In this document: positions 43,901 through 56,700 of the stretch, one piece after another
Position numbering within the stretch: the first letter of the stretch is position 1
Layout: each line of letters opens with the position of its first letter
Notes under the pieces: generated by a model
Seen by the model: the letters and a program-made list of their open reading frames with translations, nothing else
Databases searched by the model: none
Told to the model about the DNA's origin: nothing
Translations under genes and position numbers: made by a program
Source: Bugula neritina
Lineage: Eukaryota > Bryozoa > Gymnolaemata > Cheilostomatida > Bugulidae
Assembly: GCA_964035545.1 (NCBI GenBank)
Contig: OZ037766.1
Coordinates: forward strand, 9,991,722 to 10,055,721
DNA length: 64,000 bases
Direction: 5' to 3'

Positions 43901-45116
43901 GATCACTTCCAGTAGATGTATAAATGTACCACACTAGAGTGTAAATTGTACAATACAAATTTGTTCGAAGTTTTAAGTGTTGACATATTATATATTTATT
44001 TCAGAAGTATGTGAACTGTAGCTGTGCCATGAGTCAAGCTTCAAATATAAGCAGCATATTTTCATCATCGAATGGAACTATTAACGAAGCAGTTTTAGGA
44101 AAATGCAAATCCAATTGCAAGCTACTTTACGTATTTATTCCGGTGGTGTTTCTGGCCTTACTTGGTACTTTTATGATGGCTGTCCCTGGAACTACTATTA
44201 TTCTTAGGTATTGTAATATATTACTTCTAACAATAAACAGTTTTATCTTGTGCTCAACTAACATCTATAGTAGGCTAACACATACTATTCATTACTACAT
44301 AGTGTGCTCCTATCAAATTCACTGCAAATATTATGGGGTATTTATATAATTTTATCTAGGAGTGTCAATGATAAGCAGAGGACATTTGCTATCAGTATGC
44401 AACAGATGTGTATGAGATTTATAGGTAAGTGAAAAATTAGCTAATCTAAACTTGTTGGGTTTGTAAAGCTAGATGCACTGAAGCTCTCCTTGTCTTTCTC
44501 TTGGTTACAATAATATTTGAACTGCTCGTGAAGAAGGCGAAAGGAAAAGTGAAAAACTATAGCTGACTATATAATTTTGATGCAGTCAGAAGCCAAAATA
44601 TGATTTGTAGAAGACACATTTGCACACAGTAATTTTGATAGGCTGTCTCTGCGCTATGTGATAGTGGCTTTGCATTTACAGCAACGGTCTAAAAGTATTG
44701 GATAATAAGTTTGGAATAATACTAGTTAAATAATTTAACAGCATTGACCAACATTTTTATATACTCAAATCCTATGAACTATTTCAGTGATGACTACAAT
44801 ACTGCTGGTTAATCATTATATTAGTGTAATATGAAACAATTGAAATTCTTTTTCAGGAACAATTCCAGGTCCTTTGGTATTCGGTTACATCCTTGATCAG
44901 GTGTGCATAGTGTGGCAGGAGAAGTGCGGCAGTACTGGTTCGTGTTGGGTGTACAACAGCGAGCTCATGGGACAACACTTTTTCATAATGGGAGTTTGCG
45001 TGAAGGCAGTCACTTTGACGTTGCTAACCATAGCTTATTGCTTATACAAGCCTCCTGCTAAAGATGCTGCAGGTGAAGATTTATCATCGCAGAATTCCAC
45101 AGTAACTAAATTATAA
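37996..45116 (+). CDS. SLCO: organic anion transporting polypeptide (SLCO/OATP family)
   Basis: Thirteen exons: 37996-37999, 39604-39765, 40183-40301, 40556-40721, 40866-41048, 41957-42056, 42168-42286, 42664-42924, 43243-43438, 43684-43834, 44005-44207, 44360-44424, 44857-45116; 662 residues, within the usual 640-720. It has multiple membrane segments, for example [22 protein letters not shown] and [13 protein letters not shown]. The OATP signature is [14 protein letters not shown] (250-263); the usual Arg before Trp is Ala. The large extracellular loop has a Kazal-like cysteine pattern (C449, C453, C455, C463, C473, C477, then NCSC at 491-494). [15 protein letters not shown] is conserved near the end. 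The C-terminus TKL suits a PDZ ligand. It would import amphipathic organic anions at the plasma membrane; the substrate is not predictable. Exon 1 is only ATGG, chosen because it is followed by GTAAGT and its phase fits; this is the least certain part. Intron 10 uses a GC donor (43835). Confidence 0.92.
38139..39046 (+). repeat. 15-bp VNTR in SLCO intron 1
   Basis: About 60 copies of TATATACTTCTATTC, with a second variant TATGTACTTCTATTC arranged in blocks (variant-rich about 38463-38567 and 38683-38865, with scattered copies after). It is followed directly by a TGCG/TGTG-rich tract to about 39082. Because the unit is a multiple of three without stops, three forward frames stay open; this is not coding evidence. 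Confidence 0.97.
39044..39083. repeat. TGCG-rich simple repeat
   Basis: Alternating GTGC/GTGT tract abutting the 15-bp VNTR. Purine-pyrimidine alternation of this sort can adopt Z-DNA. Confidence 0.8.
42433..42600. repeat. dispersed repeat with fold-back arms in SLCO intron 7
   Basis: 42511-42600 is an inverted, about 85% similar copy of 30571-30661. A second, direct partial copy (ATAGGAGCAGTAGTAGAGAA) lies at 42433-42458, so the two can pair as a fold-back. Intronic; no ORF of note. Confidence 0.65.
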
Positions 45117-45946
45117 ATTTAGTTCAGGAAGTGGAAGTGTTGCAGTGTTTACGTATTGCTGTGATTAAAATTAAATAACTTGTTTTGTACAATTTTTACC
45201 CAGTTGAATAACTATATTATATTTTGGTACATAATGGTGCTACTGAATTAAAGTTATACAAATTCCTTAATATGTTCATCAAACTCACCAAATCAACAAG
45301 TATTACTAGTTTATAGTATATGTCCATATTTTCATACTAAACATTATTATATAATATCTTTTATGAGTCCACATTTATTGTAATTCATATATGTGCATCT
45401 TACTCTTACCAAAAAACCTAAATAATTAGACATTTATATTTTCACACATAACCTCACAAAAAATGGAATTTCTACTATAAGCCAAAATATTTTTTTAAAA
45501 ACTTGAGAAACATGTGTTGATATATACATAAGTATATGACGTAATAGAATACTTTTAACACCTAAAGCAAAATGGTGTTTGCTGTTAATTTACAAAATAA
45601 AACTTTTGCTAAAGTGTGAGTCTATATGTCATATAGCTATATCTTATCCAATGTTTAAGTAAAATAAGTTTATATTTTCATATTAATTGAAAATAGTTCA
45701 CATTTATAATTAAAAGATATTTCTTGCCATTCAGTATTGATGAGCAAATAATCACACTGAGTGGTCAACATAAACATGAAAATACACTGAAAAATGCTGC
45801 CAAATGCAAACAAGATCCAATTTGCAGCTGTGGATGTACACGTGAGTGAATACAGAATAGAATAAAATGCTCTTTACGTTAAGTATTATAAAATTCAGAA
45901 AATATAAGTTACTGTCCGACACCTGTATAAAAAATATCACATGTGG
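45117..45946. other. intergenic region between convergent SLCO and DET1 genes
   Basis: 3' UTRs of two convergent genes, AT-rich. ATTAAAG near 45248 and AATAAAAC near 45596 are candidate plus-strand polyadenylation signals. Nothing else recognised. Confidence 0.55.
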
Positions 45947-48900
45947 CTATGAAGGCATGTGTCTAACATGCAAGTTGACTATGTATTGAGAGTTGCTCTT
46001 CCTTTGAACACTTATAGCAAACGGCATAGTAGGGTGGAAGGTGAAGGCAACTAACCGTCTAGTGTTACCACTCGGACTCTTTTCTGCCAGACTTCCGGTG
46101 TGAATCTTGAATTTGAGCAAATTACTTTGACGTCCATAAAACCTAAATAGAAGAATAGAGATGAAAAAAAGGTATTAAAAATTATAAGATTAATTTACCA
46201 AATAAGAAACATTAAGCCAGAACATTGCCACCATAAAACTTTAAGCAAATGTCTAAAATGCATAGAAACCGAGCTGAGAGTATAAATTCAAAGTTTTGTT
46301 GATGACATAAAATGAAAACTCTTAGGAAAGGCAACAGCATGCAATATAGTCTCAAACAGATGTAAAAGTGCTAATATATCCTACATATAGTCAACTGGGT
46401 CTTTGAATCAGCATAAATTTTTACCGGTGAACTATGGCATTTATTATTATAAAGTCACTTGAATTAACACCTTCAACATTATTTGCTACATAAACCAGCT
46501 CATAAAAACATTTCACCTGTTGGCTGTATCATGGGTAAAGTACAGTCTGTCCCGCAGGTAAAGCCTGCCAATAAATGACCCCAGAAAAATCACAAATCAT
46601 AAAGTTTGAAGTACCAGGAGTCAGTGTACTATGCTAACTGAAGATTATGTGCCACCTCCTTATAACTTCACTATACTACATGAACTATAAACTATACCAG
46701 CTACTTTTGTTCAAATGTAGATGTTCTAAAAAAATTTCCTTCTGAGCAATCACAACACTTCACCTTTTTTGATTTTTTTCCTTTTCATTTAAAATTCACC
46801 AAAAAACATGTTTCATACAATGCAATTAGTAAAACTTATCTGTATTACCCGACATTCTAGAACTTGGGATTTTCTTTATGTTATAGCCAATGTAAGATTT
46901 GTGAATATAATGTTGTGCTTAATGGATGCTGAAGGTATGAAACTAGTAGTTATACAATAACATATAGTACCAACTATAAATCACTTCAATTACTTAATCT
47001 TATAACTACTCATTACTCAATACAGAGCAAATTGAGTACTTCTATCTACTACCTTACAATACATTTTATGTCACTGTAGATTTATACTTGTACATAATAA
47101 AAAACTATTTTAGCATGTTCCATCAGCTATATTTTCTACTTATATGTTCAAGCATAACCAGTAAGATTAGTTCTGATGAAATTGGAATAATTAAGAATGG
47201 TTTGCAGTGTGAATGTGTCAAAGCTCAGCATCATTCAACAGCAACTACTGACCTGATAGGATAGTCACCGCAGGTTTTAGGTCTTTCCATCACAGACACC
47301 CATTTGTCATCATAACTGAAGAGTGTGAGATCGAGATAAGGACTGGAGCTGTAAGATTGAGCACTGATGGGTAACTGAGCAAGTATTCTCTTCACAGCTT
47401 CTGTATGTCCTCCATTCCTAAATCATTTAATATTAAATAATATTTTTAATAGAAAAACATTTTCGTTCTGAAAATGATTATCTCCCCATTGTACCAGGAA
47501 TGAAAGAAGTGGTTTAAATACAAAAGTATAGATATTAAAGATGTATCATTAGCTAGCATAAAATATTATTTCTGATAATTATAAATTTTAACATCAAGTT
47601 ATTAGATTAGAGCTAATAAAATTTGTGTCTTCATACATGGAATACAGTTTAAGGCAGAGACTGATACTTCACGTGTAAGTCAACGTTTGCATTGAAAAAC
47701 CTTTTGATCCAGTAAATTTAGCAGTGCTAAAAACTTTTGTTATAATAGCTGAGCAAAATTTTTAAATTCTAACTTTAAATTAAGGAATATGACAGAGCTA
47801 TGGCGACATCCCTAAACCATAGCAGAGCTGGGTTGAAGTCACAGCAAGTCAACAAGTCAAGCCATGGATTCAAAACTTTGTAAATTACGTCAATAAATTT
47901 AAAGTAAATGCAGGTACTTGATCAGGTTAACGAATGTGATGTCTATTCAAGATATTACACATAATTATTAGGAGTTGGTGAATAGTTACATGTATTTAGC
48001 AGCTTAGATAAAAAGTATCAATATGTTTTGTTAGGTGTAGCTGTTGTGAAATTAATGTTTACTTATATTCGTTTTCTAATAAAAACTAACATCAGTTGCC
48101 GTAATAATAACTGATTTACAATAGGTATTAAATCACATTGAAATTATAGAACTGATTGCTGAAGACATTATTAAAACACTTTCAAATAATTTAAAGTTTA
48201 AACATTCGCTATAAATGCTGAAAATTAATTCAAAGCAAATCGGTAACTACAGTTTCTTAGAATTTCCAAAGCTTGCAGAAAATAAATATATTATTGTCTT
48301 TCAAATCAAACAGTCAAGTCAATTTATGCAAAAAGTTAATGAATTTCAACTTAGATCTAATTTTGTACACATACCTTGCATTAATAATGGTTTGTTTGAA
48401 CCTAGCCTGCACTTGTCTAGCATAAATATTGTTGGTGGCGGAGCATAATACTCCATCACCTTGCAGGGGAAGCACATTTCGAAATTGGTCTGAAAAATTT
48501 TCAAACAGAGATAACAACTCGTTAGAGCTATTCTCCCAGACTCCAAGCACCTATAAAATATATAGTATTTACCATAAGGTACATCTTTCATCAGAACATA
48601 TCACAATCTCTTTTGTCAAGTAGCACTGTAACAACAAAGCAAATCACTGCAAACGACAGCATTCACAGTGACTGTAATTTAGGCCGATATACAGCAATTA
48701 TAACTACAAGAACTTAATACAAAATCATGATATATACACTTAATATAATATTTCACAACAAAACCAACAGGCAAACACATAAACTATCAATTTAAGTTCA
48801 CTTTTATCAAAATCTTATTGTATGTGTTGTTATATTTATTTATTGAAAAAGCAGATAAAAATAAATAAATACAGACTTAACAAAAAGGAACAGAGCAACC

Positions 48901-50818
48901 AGAAAACAAATCTGAGTGTGTTGTATGTGTTTACTAACTTGAGTCGTGTTGAAATTATAAAGGACGAAGAAGGCGGGCTGCGTGTTAGGATCTTGTACCC
49001 TCAAGGTTACCACATCTTCGCTGGCATATTTAATGAGCAAATGGGACTCGTCTACGAGTTGCATTTTCCACATCCGCAATTCACGGAATTGGTCAAAATA
49101 CCGATAAAATCTAAATTAAAACAAAGAATGGCTACAAAGTAAATCTACTCAAGGATAATCAATATTTAAAATATAAACTAGACTTCATCAAAATTGATAA
49201 GAAGAAATTTAGTGGAGTCAAGACTCAATGTTAGTTTCAAAGTTACCTTTTTAATTCGTATGGGCTATCTGCCTGTGCCTGCTTATATAAAAATGTAAGC
49301 AATCTGTGCTTTAGAGAGTTAATCGGCTTTTCGTTAAAAACTTTCACAACAGAATGAGAGAGCGGTTGGGGACGATCCCCAGTCATCTGTTGACAGTATG
49401 CTCTGCCCTCATGTGTTTCTCGGCCCAGTGATAAATAAATTTCATCATCTTCATAGCAAAACCTCCCTGCAGATAGAGTAACATTATTACCACATATAAC
49501 ACGTATATCATTACTATATGTAGTATGATTGCACAAACAGAACTTCATTTGGTGCTTTTAATTACTGGTTTTAAGAAATAAAAAAACACTTAGCTTTCTT
49601 TAAACAAAACACAATGAAATAAAAAAAACTGCACAAACCTATGGATCTAACATCCTGTAGTTTGCCATTTTCTTCTATGTGAAGAATATGGATGGTTTGT
49701 TGCTGGACGGACAGAACTGCTAGTGTGTTGTCATACAAGTACAGACCCTGCGAGTGAATGCGTAAATCATGTTACAATAGTGTGGTGTTGTTAGCAAAAT
49801 TTGAATTTCTATTGGGAATACTAAATACGAAAATAATTACTAAACATATAAAATAAGTAATAAATTGCAGCATAGCATATCTAATACTAACATAAAATAA
49901 ACATTGACAAAAACATTGTAACAATTATTATGAACTTTTCAGCTTACCTGATTGTGGGAAAGAAAAATTTTGTCACAAATATATTGTCTGGTATCGCAGC
50001 ACACACCAAGTTCAAGGTCAATTATATGAAGAGTATAGTTTTCCAAAGGAGCCCTTTGTTCATTGGGGGACACAGATTCATTATTTCTATGTGCCTAAAA
50101 AAACAATACTGAAAAACCACGTACTGTGTTTGATCAAATAACAAGAGAACTACAACATGAGAAATTGTAACTAAAATAAGTGAAGATAGAGTCTACCTCG
50201 TGAAAGGTGGGAGGGGGGTCGGTAGGTATACTGGCAGCCGACCCAACAATAATGTAACGGCTGTTGGCAGTAAATAGACTACATTCTCTATTAAGGTGCT
50301 CATTGCCATCTCCTAGGATAACTGAAAATCATCAAAATATAAGTGCTAAATATTATTTATTGTACAAAGTTATATAACACCATAACAAATTCAACTTTAG
50401 TGTACAAAACCATCTACCATCAATGTGTTACTGTGGGAACATGTGTGCACACTAGCATTATCAAAATAATTCAACAAAAAACAACTAATTGAAATATATG
50501 TAGGCTATAAACTAACCAGTGTGTAAAAGAGTAAAGAAGCGATTAAATACTGTACTCCTAATATTATTAGTTCTGGCTGACTTCTCTACTAAAACGTCTC
50601 CATGACATTCTGCCAATAAGTCTTCTGCAGCAGCAGGACCTTCACATATATAAATATAATATACACATATAAATATAATATACATATGTAAGTATAATAT
50701 ACATATATAAATAGAATATACATATATAAGTATAATATACATATATCTAAGTATAATATTCATATAAGTATAATATAAATATGTAAGTATAATATTCATA
50801 TATAAGTATAATATATAG

Positions 50819-50884
<66 letters not shown>

Positions 50885-51655
50885 TAATATACATGTATAA
50901 GTATAATATGCATATATAAATATAATATTCATATAAGTAGAATATAAATATATAAGTATAATATACATGTATAAGTATAATATACATATATAAGTATAAT
51001 ATGCATATATATGTATAATATAATATAATAAACAACAAAGCATAGCATTCTATCCTTACAACTACTACAATTTTTTTACAATTTGAACAAAGACCAATAC
51101 AAGTAATCACACAGATTAAATTAAAAGCTATAAGAAATTATTCTAGCTAAACTACTACATTGAATCTACAAACAATGCTGTATAAACAAGGCCCATATTT
51201 GGTAACTACATTTATTATTGGCTCTAGCAACATTAGTTTTCTTGCTTTTTATACATACTAAAGCGTTGTGGTAATGTATCTATTAATAGTTGAAAAGTTG
51301 GCAAGTATATAAAACTCAATGATGTAGTTCTACAAGCATATTGCAGCAGTTGAGATGAATTTTCAACATAATGTAGTTATGTTGATTTTTCCCAATTACC
51401 TTTAAAGCTATAAATTTCAAGAGAGGCTTGGTCAGAAGAAAAGGCCACAAAATAGCGACCATCCGGAGAAAACTTTCGTAAAAAGCATGGGGGCTTCTCT
51501 ACATCTATAATGGTGAAGTTTGGCAAAATGTTACAATAAAATTTTCGAGCCACGTGATGATGGGTGTTGGGTTTGGAGATGAATGTCTCTCTATTCCTTA
51601 ATCGATGAAGAATAGACAAATCTTTAACTGTTTTCACTTTAAATCCTAAATCCAT
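45947..51655 (-). CDS. DET1: DET1, de-etiolated homologue 1
   Basis: Ten minus-strand exons: 51655-51400, 50639-50517, 50321-50197, 50094-49948, 49747-49639, 49466-49247, 49110-48939, 48550-48375, 47417-47253, 46142-45947; 562 residues against 550 in human. Family hallmarks: [20 protein letters not shown] near the N-terminus, [123 protein letters not shown] and [13 protein letters not shown]1 is a component of the DDB1-DDA1-DET1 module that acts with COP1 in CUL4 ubiquitin ligases. An extra loop is seen between CYEDDE and INSLKH relative to human. Exon 2 lies immediately beside an AT-rich satellite. NOL8 is transcribed in the opposite direction about 2.1 kb away. Confidence 0.97.
50646..51025. 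repeat. AT-rich minisatellite with TA core in DET1 intron 1
   Basis: Irregular 16-26-bp units of ATATAAGTATAATATACAT type flank a pure TA tract at about 50820-50881. The array ends within a few bases of the exon 2 acceptor of DET1 (minus strand, exon begins 50639). Confidence 0.9.
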
Positions 51656-53756
51656 AGCATCTACAAAAATAACCCTTTAATATTGAGTAAAATACTATAA
51701 AAATAAGGCATTAGCTGCATTACTCTTAGGCTTACCAATTAAATGTGGATTTTCATTTTGTATAGTTATAATAATTCTAATTCATAGTTCTACTATTACT
51801 ATAACTATTAGTAGTAGTGTTATATAGCTATAATAAACTACATAATCACAATAACAGCAATACACTGGTGGTGTATTAAGTTAATTATTTATACTATTAA
51901 TTTCACGTAGTCAAACTCAAAGTCAATGTAATTTGAACTGCAAAAATACTTAACAGGAAATGAACGTTTTAAAGTTCAGATGTGTTCGCTTACTCACATT
52001 TGCACACGGGTAAACAATATTATTAAGAATTTTGTAGCGAGTATTTTTATGTTTCGTGATACTTTGCACGTGTATTGCATATTAGTATGATATTAGTACT
52101 ACTACTAGTACTAGTAGTGGCTTAACATTGACTGTAACTGTAGGAGTATCAACTATCAATATTTATGATAACTGTACTAAATCAGTAATATAACTATTAG
52201 TATATGCGTTTTATGTTTTATATCTATAGTTAGTGCTATTAGTATTACTATAACAGTATAAGTTATACTATAACTATAAGTATAAGACAAGTAATACTAT
52301 TAGTATTACTAATACTAATAGTAATACTAATAGTAATAGTATAACTAATACTAATAGTAATACTATCAGTATTACTATTAGTATTACTATTAGTATTACT
52401 ATTAGACTTAGTATTACTATTAGTATTACTATAACTATTACTATTAGTATTACTATAAGTATTAGACTTAGAGTTACAGTTACACTCAAAGTCAAATTCA
52501 ATGGCTGTCACTGTCAGTCATTGTCAAGTCACACTCATTATCATTATGATTATCACTGTCAGACTCAGTGTCTTACAATTACTATTAGTGAATTACACTT
52601 GCAGTTGCAGTTACAGTTTGAGTTACAGTTGGACTAAATGTTATTGTTATTCATATTATTAGGCCTATTGTTTACCTTTGGCTTTAGGCTTTATGACTTA
52701 AACTTGAAGTTAAACCTAATCACTCATTTATTTTTTCTCAGTTCTGTCTTACTTTTGACTTGCACTTTGGGCTTGGCTTTCACTTTGTCTTTTAGTTTTA
52801 GTTTTAGTGTTAGTGTTACTCATCTTCATAGTCATGCTGTTAGTGTTACTGTTACTGTTGGTAACTTGCAATGCTTAGTTGAATATTCAAACATGAAGGG
52901 TGTTGATAGAGTTGATAAGTAGTTACTAGCAGTAGCATTTTTTGGTTCAGCATGGTAAAAAATATCTGGTTCTAGCCATTTTAAATCCACATTTATCATC
53001 AATCAATAATATTTATCTTGCAATATCTGCCGCAACACATTTATTTTTAAAACTCAGCTAGTACTAGTAGCTGTAGTAACTCAATTTCACTAATATGCTG
53101 AGATCATGGCTGATTGTTTAATTTATTTTGATCAATTTTACAAAAGCACTACTAAATTTGTAAGATTCAGTGAGCTTACAAAACTACAAAGCTGTAAGTA
53201 TAAATATGAAAAGTTAAATTACACAATTTTGAATTCTGATTTGCCGAAATTTCAAAGAGCTTCTGCAAGTCACTTGGGATTTTGGCATTTTTTTTCAGTA
53301 AATCCAATTAATCAGGGGGGGGGGCAAATAACATAAAGTTAATGTACTTCAGCAAGTTGACCTAATTATAGGAATTTTAAGCACTTCAGCTTGCAAGTAT
53401 TTGATTTGGCCCTAGCTTTGACGAAATTTAATACTAGTAATGATTGTAACAGTGGATCTAATAATTAGTATGATAAATTAGTGACTCAAATTTCATTCTC
53501 AATGATACCAAAATTACACAACTATACATTTATGTTACTGTAAAATGTTATATCTTAAACTCATATTTATAGTTTAGACAATACACTCGTGGCAAGAAGC
53601 ATAATTCAGTGTGTGGTTAATGGATTGATATTATTATATATAAATGTTATGAGTAGTAATCAACATTATTATACTTGTAATAAATTTATGAGCTTAAAAT
53701 ATAGTTAGTTTTCGCTACCATATCATATTTTAGGTTGCTTACCATCTTAGGAATCA
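51656..53756. other. divergent intergenic region between DET1 and NOL8
   Basis: Both genes fire outward from this 2.1-kb interval, so it should hold both promoters. It contains low-complexity TATTAGTATTAC-type repeats near 52230-52480, TTAGTTTTAGTGTTAG repeats near 52790-52860, and a G9 run near 53317. An acceptor-like TTAG precedes the NOL8 ATG by 6 bases, implying an upstream untranslated exon. Confidence 0.5.
52230..52480. repeat. TATTAGTATTAC-type low-complexity repeat
   Basis: Degenerate triplet-based tandem sequence (ACTATTAGTATT and its reverse complement AATACTAATAGT), the two orientations meeting near 52370 so that the tract can fold back. The long minus-strand ORFs over it are artefacts. 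Confidence 0.8.
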
Positions 53757-56700
53757 ATGGAACTTATGCGGATGTTTGTTGGCGGTTTGCCGAAGCATAT
53801 AGCTGAAGAAGAACTTCGTACCCGCTTTACTAAATACGGAAAAATTACAACTGTTGACATCAAAAATAAACATAACCCTACAGGTGATAAGAGTGTTTTT
53901 CAATTCATAAAGTTTTAATAAAATGACTTTATTCATCTTCAAAATGATAGGCCTGGTTTTATCTATTGTTCACTTATTGGTAAATATTTTATTCATAGTT
54001 ACTTGAATTGAATTTGATTTTAGAGCCTGGTTTTGTGAACAAATATTTCACAGATATACCATTGAACGCTTGTGTTGTCTATGATCAAACAAGTATTCTG
54101 TTTTGTAGGAGAGTGGAATAAGACTTTTGCTTATCTCAATATTTACATGACACAACAAGGTTTTCAAAAGTGTAAGTTATCTATTCTTTTTTGTCTGAAA
54201 AGTTTGATAAATTTTGATGAGTATTTTATTAAAATATCATTTGCATAAGTTGGTTGAACTTTTCCAAATTGTCTAGGTCGAAGTCAATTGAACAACACTA
54301 CTTGGAGAGACGGAAAAATTACTATTCAATTGGCAAAGCAAGATGCCTGTTCCAAGTAAGTTTGGGTTACTCGGGTAGTCATTGATGTTGAAAAAAAGTT
54401 TAGTTAATTAATACATAAGACTGATCTGAATGTTTTTATTGTCTGTAAAATGGATTATTTATTTTAATGATTATCTTAATTTCTATGCCACCATTTGACA
54501 TTAAACAATTGTTCAGATATGCAGAAGAAAGAAAATCCCACATAGAAAGTGATCGAAATACAGAAGCAGATGCTCCAGCTAGTGTAATACCCACCGTGAA
54601 GAAGGGAGCTGTTCCTGGTACTCTACTTCCTGAGAATGAGGTAAATGTGTTATGAACATTTCATTGTTTGTCCCCAGTTTATAGGGGTGTTTTACTGCGC
54701 AGTCATGTTGTAGCTTACCTTTATATAGATGATAATGTGTGGCACAAGAGCAACAATAATCGAAATTGGCAATATAAAATTCATTTTTTATGGCTAGTTA
54801 CATATGATTCAAGACGTCAAGAGACAGAGTGTACAGTTTTTTATTTTTGTTAACATTTTTAAATTTGCTCTCAGCATTTCAGGAGTCATTAGCCCAAAAT
54901 TGAAGGCAGCTACAACTCTAGAATAAACACTTTAAAATATAAGACAATATTGGGAAAAAATTTTCAGGCTGTAGCATCATATAGGTTAAATTATAAATTC
55001 CGTATTTGTTCTATGGTTTGCATGTGATATGTATTATATTAATCCTTGCGTTTATAATCATTCTTTCTTCATAAAGGTTTTGTGCTATGATATGCAAATT
55101 TCTCTGGGACTAGTCACTAATTGATCATGTACTGTTTAGTGGTACTGTTTTTTTCTATTTCATTGTTAACTTTTGAATTTATATTATTTGGGTTAAATAA
55201 AATTTAGTATTAAAAATCAGTTTACATCAAATAGCATCAATAAAAATGTTTTTAAGCTAGAACGCCATGAGCTTGTGTCATTGATTGTAAATGCTTATTA
55301 AGTCCGAAAAAATATTTCCTGTACCATGAGTCATGACTCTCTGAAGCTGCTGCTCTTTCAGAGCTTTCTTATTGCAAAACTGAGTTCTACATTGCAGATT
55401 CTTAAAACTTTGTTTTTGTATTCTGGTAGGAATATTTTTTCTCATCTTTCCTGCTTTATGCCATTGGGAGCTCAAAATAAAGGGTTTACACATCAGAAAT
55501 TATATAGATCATTTATTGGATATTAAAATAATGTTGCATTGTTGTAGAATTGGGTAGTTACTAAGTACCAGAGAGTTGTTCCAGTGATGAACATAAGAAG
55601 TAAAGATAAAAAGAAAGTTATAAAATATGACCCATCTAAACACTGCCATCAAATTAAGAAGTTGGACAATGGGAAAAATATCAAGAATACTGTAAGTGTA
55701 ATATGTACATCATATAATTTCTATATCTTATTTCGTTCTCATTTCTGCATGTGTATTATTCTGTTTGTGAATGGTAGTTGTGAAGATTTTAATTGTATGA
55801 GTAGAATGATGAAGTGGCCGTCTCACAACTGTCTTGGGTATTAGAGGAAGAGGAATCTACTTCTTCGGAAAGTTATAAGGCGAAGATTGGAAACTTTACT
55901 GACAGGACCAACAAAAATACTAATGGCAGAAGTGCAGCTGAAATTTTAATGTCCCGAGCTGGTAAGGTTATTAACAATTTGATACATATGACAATGTTAG
56001 GTTTTCTATATGCACATTGACCCTTTGTTTTAGGATGATGACACTTTTCATTGAAAAGGCTATATTTGGTATTTTATAAAAATATAATTTGTTTTTTGGA
56101 TCCAATGCTTTTTTTATTCAAAAGAAAAACAATTGATAATTAAACGTTTGATAGATAACTTTCATATGGTAAGGAATATCAGACTTTAAATTTAACTCGT
56201 AGAATTTCATTAACTCGTCTATGAAAATGGCTCACTAAAACAATTATTTAACTCTGCATGGATATAGCTATATTTTATTTAATGTAGAATGTTTATATGC
56301 TAGAAAAATTGTCTTATATTTAAAAATGATGATTTTTCTAAATTAGCTTGATGCTCTGCTGCATTTAAAGCTGGGTACTGAAGATGAAAAGAAAAAAATC
56401 AAGTGGTAAATTTTTGTCGAATGACTTATTACATGTACATACTGGTAAAGTTTTGAAACTCTGAGAGTCATTCAAGTTCTAGTCTTTTTATTAGTTGTGG
56501 CTCTGTTATATTGTACCTAAGTGTATGCATATCATTTAAGCTTTCCAATTACGCATCATCTTAGTTGGTTCATTTTTTATAGCTGTAATTAGTTTACACA
56601 TTATTTTGGCTCTTTCTAAGGTCATTTGGAAAGTTTTCAAATTTCCTTATATATGCATATTATTTTGTCTATCACTACATGAATTTGATAAACAATTTTG

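Noticed and set aside
50512-51110. Long minus-strand Ile/Tyr-rich ORFs
   Set aside because: Translation of TA and ATATAAGTATA satellite repeats; only the last ~40 codons (50517-50639) are real, as DET1 exon 2.
52263-52511. Minus-strand ORFs rich in Asn/Ser/Thr or Ile/Val/Leu
   Set aside because: Low-complexity TATTAGTATTAC repeat read in two frames.
56346-56399. Possible extra NOL8 exon (acceptor TTAG, donor GTAAAT)
   Set aside because: Its phase would introduce a stop codon immediately; skipping it keeps the frame.
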